A stretch of DNA of 64,000 nt from Acidianus sp. HS-5 (GTDB lineage Archaea > Thermoproteota > Thermoprotei_A > Sulfolobales > Sulfolobaceae): positions 2,046,001 through 2,110,000 of the forward strand of contig NZ_AP025245.1 of the NCBI RefSeq assembly GCF_021655615.1. The letters run 5' to 3'. A program made the translations under genes and the position numbers. The notes below the pieces were generated by a model. That model saw nothing but the letters and a program-made list of their open reading frames with translations. It had not been told where the DNA came from and ran no database searches. Position 1 is the stretch's first letter, and each line of letters opens with the position of its first letter. This document shows, one piece after another, positions 14,811 through 25,548 of the stretch.

Positions 14811-15112
14811 TAAAGGTAATATTTGGATCTTATGGCGATAGTGGAGTTACCTCTTTGTTATACGAAGTTATTGAGAACCTTCCAAATAAATACGACGTGA
14901 AAGTGGATATAGAAACTGATTTACTTTATGATTATACTTCGCCTATGATAGAGATTAACGGTAGGAAAATATTATTCGATTATATAGATGAAGAAGATGC
15001 TAAAGCGAAATTAAGTAAGCTAATTAGAGGAGAATTAATAGAAGATCATAAACCGTTCAAGATATTTTATAATCAAGATGGAATTTTTAGTAATGGAGTG
15101 TCAGTCTTATAA
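14801..15112 (+). CDS. Hypothetical protein, possibly thioredoxin-like
   Basis: A 103-residue protein. The N-terminal beta strand plus loop SIKVIFGSYGDSGVTSLLYEVI followed by a second strand and MIEINGRKILFDYIDEEDA resembles the glutaredoxin/thioredoxin-like fold, but the CxxC of true redoxins is absent. The fold suggestion is weak. It starts divergently from 14493-14810 and is followed by a flavoprotein-like gene 24 bases downstream. Confidence 0.6.
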   Translation: MPSIKVIFGSYGDSGVTSLLYEVIENLPNKYDVKVDIETDLLYDYTSPMIEINGRKILFDYIDEEDAKAKLSKLIRGELIEDHKPFKIFYNQDGIFSNGVSVL

Positions 15113-15136
15113 AGAATTCTTTCTTCTTATATCCAT

Positions 15137-16003
15137 GTGAAGATAATTTTAGGTGGAGGAATTTCTGGATTACTCCTAGCTTCCTTGAATAAACAAGATT
15201 ATTTAATTCTTGAGTTACAACATGAAGTTGGAGGATTATTTGCTACAGAGGAGATTTCTGGGATTAACGTTCATATTATTCCGCCTATTGTAAATAATCC
15301 AAACTTTTTAGAAGGTCTAAAATATCACGAATACCGACCAAGAATACGTTCAGAAAAGGTAAAGTACTTAAAAGAGAAGATTTGTAGTTTCTGCGATAAA
15401 TTACCCTCTTGGCTAGAGTTTAATGGTAAAATGTTTTGGATTGAAAATCTTGGAGAAATAATATCTACTCTCAGTAAAGGTAAAAAAATAATAAATGAAT
15501 ATCCAACAATAATAAAAGATAAAAAATTAATTACTAATAAAGGTAGGTCGGTAATTTTTGACGAAATACATAGCACAATTTCAAGAAGAAATTTAATGAA
15601 AATTCTAGGTTTTGATGAACCAAATCTAAAATCAATCTCGGCATTTATTACGATATTAATAACTAAAGGTGAAAAGGACTGGGATTTATATATTAATGGC
15701 GATTCTGGTATATTGTTTTCTCATATTATAAGAGAAAGTGTAGAGAATGACATTTATATTAATTATATATATTCATTCTTCACTTCTAAATTGCCTGATA
15801 TAAAGAAGGTATTTAGCGATTTAAAGAGGACTCGTCTTTTATCTAGAGAAGAAATTTTGGCATATAGATCACATGTTATTAAAGATGCTATTCTATGCGG
15901 TACTCCTTCAGTTAATGTTGATTATGTAAAGAATTGTGGTAGATTAGGTTTGTGGAAAAACATCAGCTTAGAAGAAGCTGTAAATCTGGCCCATACATGC
16001 TAA
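15137..16003 (+). CDS. FAD/NAD(P)-binding amine-oxidase-like protein
   Basis: A 288-residue protein starting with GTG. The N-terminal dinucleotide-binding motif GGGISGLLLA and a second element ELQHEVGGLFATEE form the Rossmann FAD site seen in amine oxidase and UDP-galactopyranose mutase-like proteins. It is shorter than typical family members (400 or more residues), with a central Cys pair (CSFCDKLP), so the substrate is unknown. The 3' end overlaps the convergent sugar-kinase gene by 41 bases. Confidence 0.65.
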   Translation: MKIILGGGISGLLLASLNKQDYLILELQHEVGGLFATEEISGINVHIIPPIVNNPNFLEGLKYHEYRPRIRSEKVKYLKEKICSFCDKLPSWLEFNGKMFWIENLGEIISTLSKGKKIINEYPTIIKDKKLITNKGRSVIFDEIHSTISRRNLMKILGFDEPNLKSISAFITILITKGEKDWDLYINGDSGILFSHIIRESVENDIYINYIYSFFTSKLPDIKKVFSDLKRTRLLSREEILAYRSHVIKDAILCGTPSVNVDYVKNCGRLGLWKNISLEEAVNLAHTC

Positions 16004-16760
16004 ATTTTTGCGAAGCGATCTTTGAGAGTTTTGACGCTTTACTTATTTCTATTCCTTTAACTCTCAAAGTAAAGTAAAAGCCTAATAGGAAATCTCCATT
16101 TCCTACTTCATTTTTTCCTTTACTTTCCATGATCTCTTTTAAAACTCCATTTTTAGTGTAAATCTCGAATCCTTCATCCCCATAACTTATTATAATCTCC
16201 TTAAATCCCGCATTAAAGAGCTTCTCTATATTTAATTTTCCATTGTTTACTTCTTCTATGTTTGCATGAGCTACTACATAGCTTGGGTTAGACGGAATGT
16301 TATCTATTTCATTATAGGAGATCTCGTTGCCTAATACACATTTTCTTACAATACCCTGGAAGTCTACCGCTAACGGGATATTTACATGTACTTGATTTAG
16401 GTCAATTTCGTTGCAGACTGGATTAAGTATTAAGCCATCTATATTCTTTAGTTTTATCGAATTAAAATCCATTTTAATTGCAGGAAATTTTAGTTTTAAA
16501 GTTCTCTTACCATTATATAAATCAATTTCAAATCTTAGATTATATTTAGTATAAAATATAATATCGTCTTTAATATATTCAGGTAACTTAAAATTAAAAT
16601 CTTCACCCTTTACAGAATATACGTGAGGTTCTCCCCCTGCTACATAAACTCCTAAACTAGAGTATATTGGAGATCCACCTGGTTTTTCATACATTGTACT
16701 GCTTTCATGAATTTCGTCTATGGTATAACTCCCTGCAATACCTATGTTAATCTTCTTCAT
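15963..16760 (-). CDS. PfkB-family carbohydrate/nucleoside kinase
   Basis: A 265-residue protein with the PfkB layout: N-terminal GIAGSYTIDEI, the substrate-site GGSPIYSSLGVYVAGG, and near the C-terminus EVGNGDFLLGFYFTL, a variant of the DTxGAGD anion-hole and catalytic Asp motif. It probably transfers phosphate from ATP to a sugar or nucleoside; the exact substrate is not visible. Its start overlaps the end of the upstream zinc-finger-like gene by 14 bases, so they form a two-gene minus-strand unit. Confidence 0.75.
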   Translation of the reverse strand: MKKINIGIAGSYTIDEIHESSTMYEKPGGSPIYSSLGVYVAGGEPHVYSVKGEDFNFKLPEYIKDDIIFYTKYNLRFEIDLYNGKRTLKLKFPAIKMDFNSIKLKNIDGLILNPVCNEIDLNQVHVNIPLAVDFQGIVRKCVLGNEISYNEIDNIPSNPSYVVAHANIEEVNNGKLNIEKLFNAGFKEIIISYGDEGFEIYTKNGVLKEIMESKGKNEVGNGDFLLGFYFTLRVKGIEISKASKLSKIASQKFSMYGPDLQLLLS

Positions 16761-17031
16761 TCTCTTCCTCTTCTCCTTCTTCCTCTTCTTCCCTTATTTC
16801 TTGCGGTCTCTTCTTTAACCATAACGCATTTTTATGGGCTATTATATGAGCAATCAAATCTTCCACGTGATAGAAGTATGTACTGTAATCAGGTATTCCC
16901 CCTTTTTTACATATGGGATTACAAAACGGACAAGCATATAGTTTTAAGTCATCGTCGTAACATACTTCCACTTCTTTTCCTTTAACATCAATTTTTACTA
17001 CCTTCCATTTAGGTAGCCATCTAGTGCTCAT
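16747..17031 (-). CDS. Zinc-finger-like protein with acidic tail
   Basis: A 94-residue protein. A basic N-terminus (STRWLPKWKVVK) is followed by cysteines at 24, 34, 37 and 41 (CPFC and a further Cys) and histidines at 55, 62 and 66, an arrangement like a C2H2-type zinc site. The last 15 or so residues are almost all Glu/Asp. It may be a nucleic-acid-binding or adaptor protein; function is unknown. It lies upstream of and overlaps the PfkB-like gene. Confidence 0.65.
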   Translation of the reverse strand: MSTRWLPKWKVVKIDVKGKEVEVCYDDDLKLYACPFCNPICKKGGIPDYSTYFYHVEDLIAHIIAHKNALWLKKRPQEIREEEEEGEEEENEED

Positions 17032-17093
17032 TAAAAATCATTATTATCATTTTGTAATTATAACTTAAAATACTATTCACATAAATAACAAAC

Positions 17094-17101
17094 TTTATAA
17101 A
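17094..17101 (+). promoter_or_regulatory. TATA box of hxlB
   Basis: TTTATAAA predicts transcription from about 17124. This excludes the in-frame TTG at 17106 as start and supports TTG 17133. Confidence 0.6.
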
Positions 17102-17132
17102 CCATTTGACATATACTTTTACGGCGAATCGA

Positions 17133-17771
<639 letters not shown>

Positions 17772-17816
17772 AACTTTCGATCTTCTCCGTCATTATTATT
17801 TTTCTCTTAACTTATT

Positions 17817-19604
17817 ATGAACGAAGATAAGATATCTTTCATTTTCATTTCAGTATTAGTTATACTTCTTACAATAATTTATAGGAATCCGCTCTTACTA
17901 TTATTATTACTGGCTATAGGTTTAGTAGCATTTAAATATAGTAAAATTAACCTAAAGTCATTAGTTTACAAAATTCGTATTTTTAATAACTCATCAGATT
18001 TATCAAATATTAAGATAGGAGAAGGATATATACAAAAAGGTAATGAATATATAGGTATATTATTAATTAATGATATTCCTGTAGATTATAAGGATTTAAG
18101 TGAGAATAGTTTAAGAAGTTCTATAGCGTCGTTTTACAAAATATTGCAGATAGGTGAGCAAGTAGATATTTTCTTTAGGAAAAAATACGTTGATAACATA
18201 AAGTACAAGGAAGCTTTATTACATAAAGCTCAAAATCTGAGGATTATAATAGATTCGGATCCGTCAAATAGTAAAGCAAAAAGAGAATTAGAAATAGTTA
18301 ATTTTTTGCTAGATAGAATATCGGAAGGAGAATATCCATTTAAATATGAAATATACTTATTAATTCATTCCAGAAATAAGGAAAGGGCAATACAGTTAGC
18401 AGAAGTTATAAGTAAAGGCTTAGAAGGATTAAATATAAGATCTAGGTTAGCAAATAGAAATGAAATATTAAGTATAATTTTTTTAGATGAATGTAAATCT
18501 GATAAAATTTCTATTCCTAGCCAAGTTCCCTTCTTAACTCCGTTTTCTGTTGATAAACTTCCTAAGTTTCAGCTTAGAAATGATGGCGTCCTTTTAGGCA
18601 AAGACATAAATCATGGAATCCCAGTATTCTGGAATATTGATAGTAGCGAGAATCCGCATATGCTTATCATAGGACCTACTGGTGCAGGAAAGACCGAGTT
18701 TTTAATCAACACTTCTTTGCAGTTGGCATTAAATTATTCTATTCCAATAGTATTTTTTGATACAAAAGGAGATATAAAGCAAAGAATAATAAAACGCGGA
18801 TTTGATGTAAAAATATTTAATCCTCTATATCATGGGATTTCTTTACTCAAAAGTAATAATATACCAATACAAGTTAGAACGATGCAAATAGAAAAGATAT
18901 TGACAAATTCGTTTGATTTGGACAAGGTTTATAGTTCTATAATTTTTAAATTAGTATACGATGTATTAGAAGATTATCATTCCAGTAAAATATCATATTT
19001 AAATTGGGATATAATAGATGAGAAGGCAAAATCTATGCTGGATGAAATAACTTATCTTTATATTTCAAAAATAATTAGAATTGTTAAGAGTTTGGATCAT
19101 GGAGATAACATAGCCGATCTACTAGTCCCTGGAATAAACATAATAGATCTTACAACTATTAAAAATGAAACTCTAAGGAAAATAATAATGTATAGCGTTA
19201 TAACCGATATATACAATAAATTTTCTGGCTCTGTTGATGACGGAACCAGAATAGTCTTGGTATTAGATGAGGCATGGACAGTATTAAAGAATGAGAAAGT
19301 AGATTATCCTTTAGTCGCAGATCTAGTGAAGAGAGGTAGAGGCCATGGAATTGCATTATCTATGGCTACTCAAAATATAGAGGACCTAGGAGATATGTCT
19401 TCAATTTATCTTGATAATATTGGGCTATTAATTTTTATGAATAATGGAGATAAGGAATTCTGGAATAATACTGTGAAAAGATTTGTTAATATCAATAATA
19501 ACGAAATAAATAATAATCTTGCCTTTTTAGGCAGAGGAGAAGCTTTAATAAGATTTTTAGGTGATCCCAGACCATTGCTAATAAAGATCGAAGTAGTAAA
19601 TTAA
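17817..19604 (+). CDS. cedB: CedB, VirB4/HerA-like ATPase of the Ced DNA importer
   Basis: A 595-residue protein. Two transmembrane segments lie within residues 7-43, followed by a cytoplasmic domain with Walker A GPTGAGKT at residues 286-293, Walker B LVLDEAW with Asp484-Glu485, and the GRGHGIALSMATQNIED segment typical of the HerA/VirB4/TraD group. Size and membrane anchoring match CedB, the ATPase that powers DNA uptake with CedA. It is a single gene after hxlB, about 5.4 kb from cedA1-cedA-cedA2. A HerA repair ATPase is unlikely because HerA lacks the membrane anchors and pairs with nurA. Confidence 0.85.
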   Translation: MNEDKISFIFISVLVILLTIIYRNPLLLLLLLAIGLVAFKYSKINLKSLVYKIRIFNNSSDLSNIKIGEGYIQKGNEYIGILLINDIPVDYKDLSENSLRSSIASFYKILQIGEQVDIFFRKKYVDNIKYKEALLHKAQNLRIIIDSDPSNSKAKRELEIVNFLLDRISEGEYPFKYEIYLLIHSRNKERAIQLAEVISKGLEGLNIRSRLANRNEILSIIFLDECKSDKISIPSQVPFLTPFSVDKLPKFQLRNDGVLLGKDINHGIPVFWNIDSSENPHMLIIGPTGAGKTEFLINTSLQLALNYSIPIVFFDTKGDIKQRIIKRGFDVKIFNPLYHGISLLKSNNIPIQVRTMQIEKILTNSFDLDKVYSSIIFKLVYDVLEDYHSSKISYLNWDIIDEKAKSMLDEITYLYISKIIRIVKSLDHGDNIADLLVPGINIIDLTTIKNETLRKIIMYSVITDIYNKFSGSVDDGTRIVLVLDEAWTVLKNEKVDYPLVADLVKRGRGHGIALSMATQNIEDLGDMSSIYLDNIGLLIFMNNGDKEFWNNTVKRFVNINNNEINNNLAFLGRGEALIRFLGDPRPLLIKIEVVN

Positions 19605-20020
19605 GCAGCTCTTTCCAGAATTGTCTGCAATGCTATTTTTATTTTATTATAGCATAGGTCGTCATTGACATTGTTTATACTTATCTCTTTTAAATCATCT
19701 TTATCAAATACTATGTTATAATCTATTTTATCGTTATTTTTACTATCTTCAAGAATCTTACTTAATGCGTTAATGTAAGCTTTATTTAGTGTTAATTTTC
19801 TTCTCACTATTATTTTCATTAGCGGAGGAGTATAGTATACTTCGGCTATTATCTCGCCTTTTCTGCTTTTTATGTAATCAATGCTCCCTTTATTGCCTTT
19901 AACTGAAGAAAATCCTGATTCGAGTAAGCTTAACAAATACTCATAATATTCTAGCTCCTTTTTTAAGCTAGATATTTTGTTCTCAAGAAATTTCCTTAAT
20001 TCGTCTGTGTTAGATTCCAT
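19601..20020 (-). CDS. Hypothetical coiled-coil protein, 139 residues
   Basis: I do not recognise this protein. Residues 1-35 form a probable coiled coil (RKFLENKISSLKKELEYYEYLL); the rest is mixed alpha/beta with IKSRKGEIIAEVYYTPPLMKIIVRRK. It is convergent with cedB and overlaps its stop by four bases, so the two may affect each other's transcription ends. Confidence 0.6.
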   Translation of the reverse strand: MESNTDELRKFLENKISSLKKELEYYEYLLSLLESGFSSVKGNKGSIDYIKSRKGEIIAEVYYTPPLMKIIVRRKLTLNKAYINALSKILEDSKNNDKIDYNIVFDKDDLKEISINNVNDDLCYNKIKIALQTILERAA

Positions 20021-20042
20021 TGATTAAAATATATCAACATTA

Positions 20043-20050
20043 TTTATAAG
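20043..20050 (+). promoter_or_regulatory. TATA box of lysY
   Basis: TTTATAAG is centred about 27 bases before the lysY ATG at 20073, predicting a leaderless lysYZM transcript. Confidence 0.6.
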
Positions 20051-20072
20051 TGGATTCTCCTTTTCTACAATA

Positions 20073-21122
20073 ATGGTAAAAGTTGCAGTAATAGGCGGTT
20101 CGGGATATACTGGTGGAGAATTATTAAGAATATTATCAATGCATGAGAAGGTAGAAATAACTCTGATTACATCCAGAGAATATGCAGGAAAACCAATATC
20201 CTTAGTTCATCCTAATTTAAAAGGAATACTTAATATGAATTTTTCTGATCTATCTTTAGATAAAATTGGGGATAAAGCTGACACCATATTTTTAGCATTA
20301 CCTCATAGAGTTTCATTAAATTATGTACCTAAATTGCTTGAAATGGGAATTCAAGTAATAGATTTAAGCGCAGATTTTAGGTTAAAAAAACCAGAAGAAT
20401 ACAAGAAATGGTATGGAATAGAGCATCCCTATCCGGATTTACTTAAAAAATCTGTTTACGGTTTGCCAGAACTTCATTATGAGGAATTAAAAGGAGCTAA
20501 GCTTATTGCCTCTCCTGGTTGTAACGCAACTGCCACAATTTTGGCTTTAGCACCAGTAGTTGGAAACGGAATTTCTACTGAGTTGAGATTTATTAGCGAC
20601 GTTAAAGTCTCAAGCAGTGAAGGTGGAATGAAACCTAAAGAAGGAAGTCATCATCCTGAACGGGAAAACGCTATTAGACCTTATGATCCTGAAGGACATA
20701 GACACGCTGCAGAGGCTGAACAAGAATTAAGCTTGCTGGCCAAAAAACAGGTAAAGGTAAGTATAGTTCCCCATGCAGTAAGTAGCATAAGAGGGGCTTT
20801 AGCTTCTGCTCACACTTGGCTTAATGAGGATTATGATGATATTGAAATATGGAAGAAAATTGCGGAATTTTATCGTGGTAGAAGATTTATAAGAATTATT
20901 AGAGGAGGACTTCATCCATATCCAGATCCTAAATATGTGATAGGCAGTAATTTTGCTGACATAGGTTTTGCACAAGAGGAGAGGATAATGAGACTAACTA
21001 TGTTTGCCGCAATAGATAACTTAGTTAAAGGAGCTGCAGGTCAAGCAATTCAGAATTTTAATATATCAAGAGGTTTTAACGAGGATGAAGGATTAAGAAC
21101 ACCTCCACTGAGGCCTGCATAA
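20073..21122 (+). CDS. lysY: LysY/ArgC: LysW-amino adipate semialdehyde / glutamate semialdehyde dehydrogenase
   Basis: A 349-residue ArgC-family enzyme. The N-terminal Rossmann motif GGSGYTGGELLR binds NADP, and the catalytic cysteine is in ASPGCNATATIL. It reduces the phosphorylated alpha-aminoadipate carried on LysW, and in Sulfolobales probably also the glutamate-based arginine intermediate. It is first in lysY-lysZ-lysM, with one base between lysY and lysZ. Confidence 0.93.
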   Translation: MVKVAVIGGSGYTGGELLRILSMHEKVEITLITSREYAGKPISLVHPNLKGILNMNFSDLSLDKIGDKADTIFLALPHRVSLNYVPKLLEMGIQVIDLSADFRLKKPEEYKKWYGIEHPYPDLLKKSVYGLPELHYEELKGAKLIASPGCNATATILALAPVVGNGISTELRFISDVKVSSSEGGMKPKEGSHHPERENAIRPYDPEGHRHAAEAEQELSLLAKKQVKVSIVPHAVSSIRGALASAHTWLNEDYDDIEIWKKIAEFYRGRRFIRIIRGGLHPYPDPKYVIGSNFADIGFAQEERIMRLTMFAAIDNLVKGAAGQAIQNFNISRGFNEDEGLRTPPLRPA

Positions 21123-21123
21123 A

Positions 21124-21912
21124 ATGATAGTAGTAAAAGCTGGAGGAAGAGTTATAAAAAATTCTTTACGAAATTTAATTGATAGTATTATATCATATGA
21201 TGGTAAATTAATTTTCGTGCATGGAGGAGGAGATATAGTAACAGAGTACACAAAGAAGATGGGAATAGAGCCAACATTCGTGATTTCACCCGAAGGTATA
21301 AGGAGCCGATATACAAGTAGGGAAGAGTTAGATGTTTACGTCATGGTAATGACACTAATAAATAAAAACATTGTAACAGAATTAAACTCCAGAGGAAAAT
21401 TAGCTTTAGGACTTAGCGGTGCAGATGCGGCACTAGTAAAGGCAAATAGAAAAAAGAGAATAATGATAATTGATGAGAGAGGCAAGAAAAGAATAATTGA
21501 GGGAGGCTATACTGGGAAAATTTATGAAGTAAACGCGAACTTATTGAATACTATTTCAAGCACTTTTGATTATATTATATTATCTCCAATTGCTATAGAT
21601 ATTACTGGAGGTACAATGCTTAATGTAGACGGAGATCAAATGGCTTTTGGTGTAGCTTCAGCTATAAAAGCAGACACATTAGTTATTCTAACTGATGTAA
21701 AAGGAGTTATCCAAGATAACAATATAGTTAAAAAAATTCAAAAAGAAGAAGCTGAGGAATTCGCGAAAAAAGTTGGATCAGGTATGAATAGGAAAATACT
21801 AATGGCATCTGAAGCTCTTAAGAACGGAGTTAAAAAAGTTGTAATTTCATCGGGATTAGAAAACGATGCTATTAATAAAGCTCTTGATGGAGAAGGAACG
21901 GTGATAGAATGA
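21124..21912 (+). CDS. lysZ: LysZ: LysW-aminoadipate/glutamate kinase
   Basis: A 262-residue amino-acid-kinase-family (ArgB-like) enzyme that phosphorylates the side-chain carboxylate of LysW-bound aminoadipate. Visible motifs are VVKAGGRVIKN at the N-terminus, FVHGGGDIV, and the nucleotide-site regions NVDGDQMAFGVASAIKADTLVILTD and SGMNRKILMA. It ends overlapping the lysM start (ATGA). Confidence 0.93.
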   Translation: MIVVKAGGRVIKNSLRNLIDSIISYDGKLIFVHGGGDIVTEYTKKMGIEPTFVISPEGIRSRYTSREELDVYVMVMTLINKNIVTELNSRGKLALGLSGADAALVKANRKKRIMIIDERGKKRIIEGGYTGKIYEVNANLLNTISSTFDYIILSPIAIDITGGTMLNVDGDQMAFGVASAIKADTLVILTDVKGVIQDNNIVKKIQKEEAEEFAKKVGSGMNRKILMASEALKNGVKKVVISSGLENDAINKALDGEGTVIE

Positions 21913-22334
21913 GCAGTAAAATAGATAATAATGATTTGAAAATTCTTGAAACATTAAAGAAGAATGCCAGAACTCCTTATACTTTAATTGCTAAGGATTT
22001 AAAGATAAGTGAAGCCGCAGTCAGGAAAAGGATTGAGAAATTAATTAGATTGGGAATTATAAAGAGATTTACTATAGAATATGAATTAGAAAACGAAATA
22101 AAGGCAATAGTTATGGTTAAGTCTACCCCTCAAATTCCAACACCAGAAATTTCCAAGAAAATAATCAAAATTTCTGGTGTTGAAACTGTTTATGAGAGTA
22201 CTGGAGATTACGATATAATAACTGTGGTCCGAGGAATTAATATAGCTGAGATAAATAAAACAATAGATGAGATTAGAAGTATTCAGGGCGTGATAAGTAC
22301 TACAAGTACTATTATACTTAGGACATGGTACTAA
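21909..22334 (+). CDS. lysM: LysM, Lrp/AsnC-family regulator of lysine biosynthesis
   Basis: A 141-residue Lrp-type regulator. Residues about 5-60 form the winged helix-turn-helix (LKILETLKKNARTPYTLIAKDLKISEAAVRKRI); residues 65-141 form the effector-binding RAM domain with STGDYDIITVVRG. It lies in the lysYZM operon and directly upstream of lysWXJK. The S. solfataricus LysM is reported to bind the lysW promoter and respond to lysine. It overlaps lysZ by four bases. Confidence 0.9.
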   Translation: MSSKIDNNDLKILETLKKNARTPYTLIAKDLKISEAAVRKRIEKLIRLGIIKRFTIEYELENEIKAIVMVKSTPQIPTPEISKKIIKISGVETVYESTGDYDIITVVRGINIAEINKTIDEIRSIQGVISTTSTIILRTWY

Positions 22335-22335
22335 C

Positions 22336-22368
22336 TTCAAACCATTTATTTTCATATAAGCTTTTGAA
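22336..22368. promoter_or_regulatory. Possible LysM operator upstream of lysW
   Basis: TTCAAA at 22336-22341 and TTTGAA at 22363-22368 form an interrupted dyad in the 66-base gap before lysW. Its placement upstream of the lysW promoter is where LysM is known to act. The dyad is short, so this is a weak inference. Confidence 0.3.
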
Positions 22369-22400
22369 CACTAAACTTGTTATAATTATTTCGACCAAAC

Positions 22401-22571
22401 ATGGTAACACTTAAATGCCCAGTTTGTGGGGGTCAAGTCAACGTAGAGGACGATGCACTACCAGGAGAAATAATAGAACATGACTGCGGTGCACAATTAG
22501 AGGTATATAAAGAAAACGGTAAACTAGCACTGAGATTAGCAGAGCAAGTAGGAGAGGATTGGGGAGAGTGA
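22401..22571 (+). CDS. lysW: LysW amino-group carrier protein
   Basis: A 56-residue acidic carrier, ATG at 22401 and TGA at 22569-22571. The zinc site is formed by CPVCGG and HDCG, and the C-terminus is EDWGE, whose terminal glutamate is joined to aminoadipate (or glutamate) and protects its amino group through the pathway. It lies directly upstream of lysX. Confidence 0.95.
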   Translation: MVTLKCPVCGGQVNVEDDALPGEIIEHDCGAQLEVYKENGKLALRLAEQVGEDWGE

Positions 22572-23415
22572 TACTTGGAGTCACTTATGATCTACTTAGA
22601 TGGGAAGAGAGAAATTTAATTCAAGAATCTACAAAATTAGGTCATAAGGTAATACCAATCTATACCAAAGATTTTTATCATTTATTTTCTGAGGATAATC
22701 AATTTCAAAATCTAGATGTAATTCTGCAAAGAAACACATCGCATCAAAGAGCAGTATCAACGTCGTTAATCTTTGAGACTTTAGGTTATAATATAATAAA
22801 TGATAGCAGGACGCTAATAAATTGTGAAAACAAATTAATGACCACTGCAATATTATCTAGACATAACATAAAGGTTCCTAAGACAGCTGTAGCTTTCTCT
22901 AAAGAGAAAGCCTTACAAATTGCAAGCAAACTAGGATATCCTACTGTTGTAAAGCCAATTGAAGGTAGTTGGGGTAGAATGGTTGCAAAGGCGTTAGATG
23001 AAGATACATTAAGGAGTTTTCTTGAGTATCAAGATTATACATCATTAGGATTTAGGAATGTTTATTATATCCAAGAATTTGTAAGAAAGCCAGATAGGGA
23101 TATAAGAATTTTTGTGATAGGAGATGAGGCTCCAGTAGGTATATATAGAGTAAATACTAAAAACTGGAGAACAAATACTGCGCTGGGAGCAGTAGCCGAA
23201 CCGTTAAAGATAGATGATGAATTGAAAGATCTCGCTTTAAAGGTAAAAGAAGTAATTGGAGGTTTCTTCCTTGGGATAGATGTATTCGAAGACAAGGAAA
23301 GAGGGTACTTAGTAGATGAAGTTAATGGAGTTCCCGAATATAAAAATACGGTAAGAGTAAACCAATTTAACTTGTCGGAATATTTAATTAAGAAAATAGA
23401 GGAGTGGACAAGAAA

Positions 23416-23419
<4 letters not shown>
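22568..23419 (+). CDS. lysX: LysX: LysW-aminoadipate ligase
   Basis: A 283-residue ATP-grasp ligase of the RimK family that joins alpha-aminoadipate to the LysW C-terminus. The start is GTG 22568, overlapping the lysW stop (GTGA), which gives the expected N-terminus ILGVTYDLLRWEE. YPTVVKPIEGSWGRMV and the C-terminal VDEVNGVPEYKN are family motifs. Its relative ArgX differs mainly in the substrate loop; lysWXJK linkage favours LysX. Confidence 0.92.
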
Positions 23420-24579
<1,160 letters not shown>

Positions 24580-25548
24580 ATTAGCCAGTATTTATACTCC
24601 TTCTGGCAAAGAAAGTCTTGCAGTAGGTTTTTTTGAGAGAGCTTCAAAAGAACTAAATTTAGATTTAAAAATCACCAGTACAAACTCTTTCCTTTTAGGA
24701 AAGGGCGATTTTTTATTAGCTTCTCATGTTGATACTGTTCCAGGGTTTATTGAACCTAAAGAGGAAGGAGGAACTATATATGGTAGAGGTGTAGTAGATG
24801 CTAAAGGTTCATTAATTTCTATGTTACTTGCTACCTGGATACTAAACGAGAATGGATATAAAGTTCAGTTTGCCGGTCTTTCAGACGAGGAAAATAAAAG
24901 CAGTGGAGCGAGAGAACTTGTAAGCTCTGGTAATAAATTTAAGGGGATAATAATAGGAGAACCTACCAGTACTACAAAGATAGTTGTAGAATATCGTGGT
25001 GTAACTCACGTAGATGTTATTTGCAATTATGAGTCGCAACACTCCTCATCAGCTAATTTTAATCCGATTTTAGAAATCTCAAAGAAAATTTTGGAAATTT
25101 CTCAATTGCCTACAACTTACGATAAGCCTTCTATAGTGCCTACAATAATAAAAGCGGGTGAGTATGTTAATGTTACACCGTCCGCTGTTTATCTTCATTT
25201 TGATATAAGATATCCTTATGGCTTCAAATTAGATGAAATATTATCCAAAATAAATGCAGAATTTTCTACATGTGAAATAAAAATAACTGAACATGTTCCT
25301 CCTGTGAAAGTTAGCGCTAATGATAAAGTAGTTAAATCCTTATACAGAGCATTACTTTTGCAGAATGTTAAACCGTCGTTAGTTAGGAAAGCTGGCACTA
25401 GTGATATGAATATCCTGTCTACAATTACTGAAAATATCGCAACTTATGGGCCTGGCGATTCTAAATTAGAGCATACTCCATACGAAAAAATAACTTTGGA
25501 AGAAATATTTATAGGAATAAGTACTTATACAAAAGCGATAGAAAGTCT

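Noticed and set aside
16707..16985. Plus-strand cysteine- and leucine-rich protein
   Set aside because: It lies opposite the acidic zinc-finger-like gene; poly-Leu and poly-Pro stretches arise as the antisense of the Glu-rich tail.
17106..17132. Upstream TTG start for hxlB
   Set aside because: It lies only a few bases after the TATA box, upstream of the predicted transcription start.
17817..19604. HerA DNA-repair ATPase
   Set aside because: The two N-terminal membrane helices and the lack of nurA, mre11 or rad50 neighbours argue for CedB.
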